Below are positions 58,856-64,000 of a stretch of DNA of 64,000 bases, in pieces; position 1 is the first letter of the stretch, and every line of letters starts with the position of its first letter. The notes under the pieces are model-generated. The model was not told the DNA's origin. It ran no database searches and saw only the letters and a program-made list of their open reading frames with translations. Source of the DNA: Burkholderiales bacterium (GTDB lineage: Bacteria > Pseudomonadota > Gammaproteobacteria > Burkholderiales > Burkholderiaceae_C); contig JAGWTR010000005.1 of the NCBI GenBank assembly GCA_028868855.1, positions 62,001-126,000 on the forward strand, read 5' to 3'. The position numbers and the translations under genes are program-made.

Positions 58856-59383
58856 ATGCCCCTCTATCGCATCAAGGAAAAATGCCCACAGATTCATGCC
58901 TCGGCCTATGTGGCCGAGTCGGCCGATGTGATCGGACAGGTGCAACTGGCGGAAGGCGCGAGCGTCTGGTCTCACGTGACATTGCGCGGTGACAACGAAC
59001 TCATCCGTATTGGCGAACGCTCCAATGTCCAGGAATCGTCCGTGCTGCACACGGACATCGGTTTTCCCTTGACGGTGGGAGCCGATGTCACCATAGGGCA
59101 CCAGGCCATGTTGCACGGCTGCACGATAGGTGATGGCGCCTTGATCGGGATTCAGGCCGTGGTGCTCAACGGTGCGGTGATCGGCAAAAACTGCCTGGTC
59201 GGCGCGGGCGCGCTGGTGACCGAGGGCAAGGTGTTTGATGCCGAAGGCATGCTGATCCTGGGCAGTCCGGCCAAGGTGGCACGGCCCCTGACCGAGGTGG
59301 AGCGGGCTCGCATGCAAATGGGCACCGCCCTTTATGTGCAAAAGGCTGCCGAATTCAAAACCGACCTGGTGCGGGTGGACTGA
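58856..59383 (+). CDS. Gamma-carbonic-anhydrase-like hexapeptide protein
   Basis: The 175-residue left-handed beta-helix protein of the YrdA/PaaY gamma-CA group has hexapeptide repeats from residue 20 on. Metal-ligand His residues appear in SVLHTDIG and TIGHQAMLHGC. The C-terminal helix is normal (LTEVERARMQMG). Family members bind Zn or Fe; carbonic anhydrase activity is not always present. It is followed one base later by hslO, so an operon is likely. Confidence 0.88.
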   Translation: MPLYRIKEKCPQIHASAYVAESADVIGQVQLAEGASVWSHVTLRGDNELIRIGERSNVQESSVLHTDIGFPLTVGADVTIGHQAMLHGCTIGDGALIGIQAVVLNGAVIGKNCLVGAGALVTEGKVFDAEGMLILGSPAKVARPLTEVERARMQMGTALYVQKAAEFKTDLVRVD

Positions 59384-59384
59384 C

Positions 59385-60368
59385 ATGAGCGAACTGCATA
59401 AATTCTTGTTCGAGGGCCTACCCGTGCGAGGCATGCTGGTGCGCCTGACCGATGCTTGGCAGGAAGTGCTGCGCCGACGCAGCGCCGACGCCCCCTATGA
59501 GGCCCCTATCCGGCAGTTGCTCGGAGAGATGGCCGCTGCAGGCGTGTTGATGCAGTCCAACATCAAGTTCGACGGGGCCTTGATCCTGCAGATTTTTGGC
59601 GACGGCCCGGTCAAGCTCGCCGTGGCAGAAGTGCAGCCAAACCTTGGTTTTCGCACCACAGCCAAGGTGGTGGGGGAGTTGCCGTCGACCGATTCCGGCC
59701 ACCTGCCGCTTGAGGTGATGGTCAACGTGGGGGGCGAGGGTCGCTGCGCCATCACGCTCGACCCGAAGGACCGCCTGCCTGGCCGCCAGCCCTACCAGGG
59801 TGTGGTGTCCTTGCATGACGAACACAAGCAGCCCTTGCAGCAACTCAGCGCCGTGCTGGAGCACTACATGCGGCAATCCGAGCAACTGGACACCAAGCTG
59901 ATCCTGGCCGCCAATGACGACATGGCGGCCGGCCTGCTGATCCAGCGTCTACCGATGGAGGGCATCGGCAACCTGGCGGGACAAGGAGCAGAGGACGACG
60001 ACATCATGCTCAACGAGTCCTATAACCGCATCGCCCACCTGGCCGCAACCCTCACCCGCGAGGAACTTCTGACGCTGGACGCCGATACCATCATGCGACG
60101 CCTGTTCTGGGAAGAAAATCTGGTGCGTTTTGAGCCCATGGAAGGCGCAAACGGACCCCATTTCCAATGCACCTGCTCCCGCGAACGGGTCGCGTCGATG
60201 CTGCGCAACCTCGGCCGCGACGAGGTCGAGAGCATCTTGACCGAGCAAGCCCAGATTGATGTGGGCTGTGATTTCTGTGGCGAGCACTACGGCTTCGATG
60301 CCGTGGACGCCAGCGAACTGTTCACCGACGACAAGGATCTCGTCCCCGGGACATCGCGGTTGCAGTAA
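59385..60368 (+). CDS. hslO: Redox-regulated chaperone Hsp33
   Basis: Hsp33 is a holdase activated by oxidation. The 327-residue product starts MSELHKFLFEGLPVRG right after the gamma-CA gene. The N-terminal domain holds VLMQSNIKFDGALILQI and EVQPNLGFR; the C-terminal zinc centre has four Cys as QCTCSRER and GCDFCGEHY, as in CxC...CxxC. All are present. It adds to the proteostasis genes at 3.9 and 13-17 kb. Confidence 0.95.
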   Translation: MSELHKFLFEGLPVRGMLVRLTDAWQEVLRRRSADAPYEAPIRQLLGEMAAAGVLMQSNIKFDGALILQIFGDGPVKLAVAEVQPNLGFRTTAKVVGELPSTDSGHLPLEVMVNVGGEGRCAITLDPKDRLPGRQPYQGVVSLHDEHKQPLQQLSAVLEHYMRQSEQLDTKLILAANDDMAAGLLIQRLPMEGIGNLAGQGAEDDDIMLNESYNRIAHLAATLTREELLTLDADTIMRRLFWEENLVRFEPMEGANGPHFQCTCSRERVASMLRNLGRDEVESILTEQAQIDVGCDFCGEHYGFDAVDASELFTDDKDLVPGTSRLQ

Positions 60369-60377
60369 GGCTGGCCC

Positions 60378-61016
60378 TTAACGTCCGCCCGCCAGCCAGT
60401 GCTGCTCGCAGTCACCGTCGTCACAGTTCTCGCAGAACCAGCGCCACCGAGGTGACAGCGCCGCTCGCTGCTGACGCTGGGGGGTGTCCAGCAGGTGCTC
60501 AATGGCGCTCAAGCCGTGTTGAATGCGGGCAATGCCCTGCCCGGCCACCACCGCGTAGGGGTGCTGCATGCGGGCCAAGGACGCGCGGATCAGGGTGTCC
60601 ACGGGTTCTCGCACATGCGGGCCGTCGCGCTGCAGGCCATCGGGGGTCCACACCAGGTCCAGCGACATCAGCAAGGTCATGCTGACCTGGGCATGGTCGC
60701 GCTCGGCCTGCTCGTACAAACTGAGGTCCTGAAAGATGAGCTCGCTGTAGACGGCGGTCATCAGTGCGGTGGTGTCGGCCAGCACCAGGGCATGTCGAAT
60801 GGCCGCCTCTTGAATGCGCCGAGTCTGTTCGGCCGCGATGGCCGCCTGCTCTGCCGCCGTCGGCGTGCGTCCGTGCTGGTCGCAGAAATCCCGCAGCGCT
60901 TCAGGCACCATCACGGCGTCCAGACCGCGACCCGCCAGCACCCGAGCCAGCTCACGTGCCAGCGTGGTTTTGCCGGTGCTTTCCGCCCCAGTCAGCGCAA
61001 GAATGCGTCCGCTCAT
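60378..61016 (-). CDS. NadR-like AAA ATPase / ribosylnicotinamide kinase-like protein
   Basis: The 212-residue P-loop protein has Walker A GAESTGKTT at about 10-18, then a core like the NadR kinase domain (AAA_28), with LVLADTTALMTAV and LVWTPDGLQRDGPHVRE. Cys pairs near the end (CENCDDGDC) are unusual. It overlaps pnuC (ATGA), so phosphorylation of imported nicotinamide riboside in NAD salvage is likely. The adenylyltransferase part of NadR is absent. Confidence 0.78.
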   Translation of the reverse strand: MSGRILALTGAESTGKTTLARELARVLAGRGLDAVMVPEALRDFCDQHGRTPTAAEQAAIAAEQTRRIQEAAIRHALVLADTTALMTAVYSELIFQDLSLYEQAERDHAQVSMTLLMSLDLVWTPDGLQRDGPHVREPVDTLIRASLARMQHPYAVVAGQGIARIQHGLSAIEHLLDTPQRQQRAALSPRWRWFCENCDDGDCEQHWLAGGR

Positions 61017-61690
61017 ACTGCGCTTGACCTTGTGGCCAGACCAGACTTGTTCATGGTGCGACCGCGCCAATGCTGCCAGCCCCAGATCGACAGCACGGCA
61101 AAAACGCCGTACAGAATCACCGTGAGCCACAGCTGTTTGTGCGCGAACAGCGCCATGCTGATCAGATTGACCAGAAGCCAGCATGGCCAGTTTTCAATCA
61201 ACTTACGGCCTAGTAGCCATTGCCCGACCAAGCTGCCAGCGGTAGGCAAGGCGTCCCAATATGGCACATCAGAATCGGTGACGTGCTGCAAAAACCAACC
61301 CAGGATGGGCCACAGCAACAGGGTCGCGCCCAGGGCAACTGCGCGCCCTTCAGGGCTCAGTGACCGAACGTCCAGGGATTGCGAGTGCTCGTCGACGCCA
61401 TTCAGCCATTGCCACCATCCCCAGACGGACAGGGCAACGAACACGAGTTGCAACGAGGCCTCGCCGTAGAGTCGGCTGCGCGCAAACAGGATGCCGTACA
61501 AGACCGAGCTGATGATGGCCAAGGGCCAACCGAGCGGATTGACTCGAAGATTGAATCCCACCATGGCCACGGACAACACGAAGGCGAAGGCCTCCATTCG
61601 GCTGACAGCCACACCCCATGCGACCCACCAAGGCGCCAGCCAGGGATCAACCCAGGATAGGCTGAACGCCACCACGTCCGCATCGACCAT
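61013..61690 (-). CDS. pnuC: PnuC-family nicotinamide riboside transporter
   Basis: The 225-residue PnuC/SWEET-like facilitator has about seven membrane helices. Features are NPLGWPLAIISSVLYGILF, WGWWQWL (the W-x-x-W-x substrate motif) and PYWDALPTAGSLVGQWL followed by NWPCWLLVNLIS. Nicotinamide riboside is the probable substrate because the NadR-like kinase follows with an ATGA overlap; PnuT thiamine transporters are an alternative in this family. Its start overlaps the ftsB stop by one base (TGATG). Confidence 0.88.
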   Translation of the reverse strand: MVDADVVAFSLSWVDPWLAPWWVAWGVAVSRMEAFAFVLSVAMVGFNLRVNPLGWPLAIISSVLYGILFARSRLYGEASLQLVFVALSVWGWWQWLNGVDEHSQSLDVRSLSPEGRAVALGATLLLWPILGWFLQHVTDSDVPYWDALPTAGSLVGQWLLGRKLIENWPCWLLVNLISMALFAHKQLWLTVILYGVFAVLSIWGWQHWRGRTMNKSGLATRSSAV

Positions 61691-62010
61691 CAGGGAGTCG
61701 CGGAGGCGGCTACAGGCGGAGGTGTAGTCGGCGGCAGTCTGGTCGAAGTCAGCTGAACGTAGATTTCGTCAGGCTTGACCATGCCCAGTTCGGTGCGGGC
61801 TTTTTCTTCGACCATTTCCAGGCCTTCCTGCAGGTCACGAACTTCGGCGGCAAGCTGTTCGTTGGACGCCTGCGCCTGCTTATTAAGCGCCTGCTGACGC
61901 TGCACCTGAGCGCGCAAGGTCATGACGCGCGGCACACCACCCTTGCCGAACCACAGTTCGGCATGTACCACGGCCAGAAGGGCCAGGAGGACGAGGGTGG
62001 CAATGCGCAT
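61690..62010 (-). CDS. ftsB: Cell division protein FtsB
   Basis: The 106-residue bitopic divisome protein (FtsQLB) has an N-terminal membrane helix (about 3-18), then GKGGVPRV and a coiled coil (LRAQVQRQQALNKQAQASNE), the LEMVEEKARTELGMVKPDEIY block and a Pro/Ala tail. The kdsA-eno-ftsB order is typical of proteobacteria. It is 65 bases after eno, with a terminator between, so some transcription must start within that gap or read through. Confidence 0.93.
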   Translation of the reverse strand: MRIATLVLLALLAVVHAELWFGKGGVPRVMTLRAQVQRQQALNKQAQASNEQLAAEVRDLQEGLEMVEEKARTELGMVKPDEIYVQLTSTRLPPTTPPPVAASATP

Positions 62011-62042
62011 GAGGCAGGATTATCAGGCAAGTATCCGATGTG

Positions 62043-62068
62043 AAAACGAGGCCCGAGGGCCTCGTTTT
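62043..62068 (-). terminator. Terminator after eno
   Basis: A perfect 12-bp stem AAAACGAGGCCC/GGGCCTCGTTTT closes over a 2-base loop, with T's completing the minus-strand end. The symmetric form could work on either strand. It lies between eno and ftsB. Confidence 0.85.
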
Positions 62069-62075
62069 ACCGGAG

Positions 62076-64000
<1,925 letters not shown>

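Overview
The window reads as a continuous piece of a betaproteobacterial chromosome, most likely Burkholderiales and probably Comamonadaceae. The grounds are gene orders I associate with that group (smc-zipA-ligA-def; dapC-dapD-pilU type ATPase-dapE-prmB; dnaX-ybaB-recR; kdsA-eno-ftsB; hslR then grpE-dnaK-dnaJ), polyhydroxyalkanoate metabolism genes (phaR, a 3-hydroxybutyrate dehydrogenase) and generally high G+C coding. Genus cannot be fixed by reading alone. Genes are densely packed. Many neighbours overlap by ATGA or GTGA or share a CATG, so translational coupling is common. No rRNA, insertion sequence, prophage or CRISPR array was seen, and only one tRNA (Val-GAC).

Layout. 1-6.5 kb: an MFS transporter cut by the left edge, rlmB, an ABC ATPase, a TesA-type esterase, phaR, the cbpA-cbpM chaperone pair and a cardiolipin synthase. 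6.6-12.8 kb: tRNA-Val, relA coupled to an alpha/beta hydrolase, 3-hydroxybutyrate dehydrogenase, and an mnmC whose methyltransferase half looks degenerate. 12.8-17.4 kb: a heat-shock block (hslR, grpE, dnaK, dnaJ) with two sigma32-like promoters. 17.4-22.8 kb: a CDF transporter, a large PLP amino-acid decarboxylase, an NfeD-SPFH pair and a MarC protein. 22.8-30.1 kb: def, ligA, zipA and smc on the minus strand. 30.2-37.1 kb: queF with a CbiM-like membrane protein, a GGDEF gene relic, then lysine biosynthesis dapC-dapD-(PilU-like)-dapE with prmB.

37.1-40.2 kb is the accessory region. It holds small cassette-like genes (MAPEG, isoprenylcysteine-methyltransferase-like, tiny ORFs, a broken DJ-1/PfpI gene), and further right a GFA-family protein and a DUF1353 lipoprotein. 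Two stop codons there overlap or abut GCCTAAC, and GTTAGCC/GTTAGGC boxes lie downstream, which resembles integron attC sites. Two copies of a DJ-1/PfpI gene tail bracket about 1.7 kb. I interpret this as a decayed integron cassette cluster without a visible integrase; it is the most unusual part of the window.

40.2-49.2 kb: a YheS-type ABC-F protein, an MFS transporter, a TMEM165/GDT1-family exporter behind a yybP-ykoY manganese riboswitch, rdgC, an NlpC/P60 hydrolase, moaA-mobA, a GNAT enzyme and rnhA. 49.2-57.4 kb: a SAM methyltransferase divergent from gloB-mltD, a second MAPEG gene, recR-ybaB-dnaX and a DEAD-box RNA helicase. 57.4-64 kb: a small Ala/Lys-rich secreted protein, yaaA with a coupled small ORF, a gamma-carbonic-anhydrase-like protein, Hsp33, a chain ftsB-pnuC-NadR-like kinase, enolase, and kdsA cut by the right edge.

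Functional themes are proteostasis (cbpA/M, hslR, grpE-dnaK-dnaJ, hslO), lysine and peptidoglycan precursor synthesis, tRNA/rRNA modification (rlmB, mnmC, queF), DNA repair and chromosome maintenance (ligA, smc, rdgC, recR, dnaX, rnhA) and envelope upkeep.
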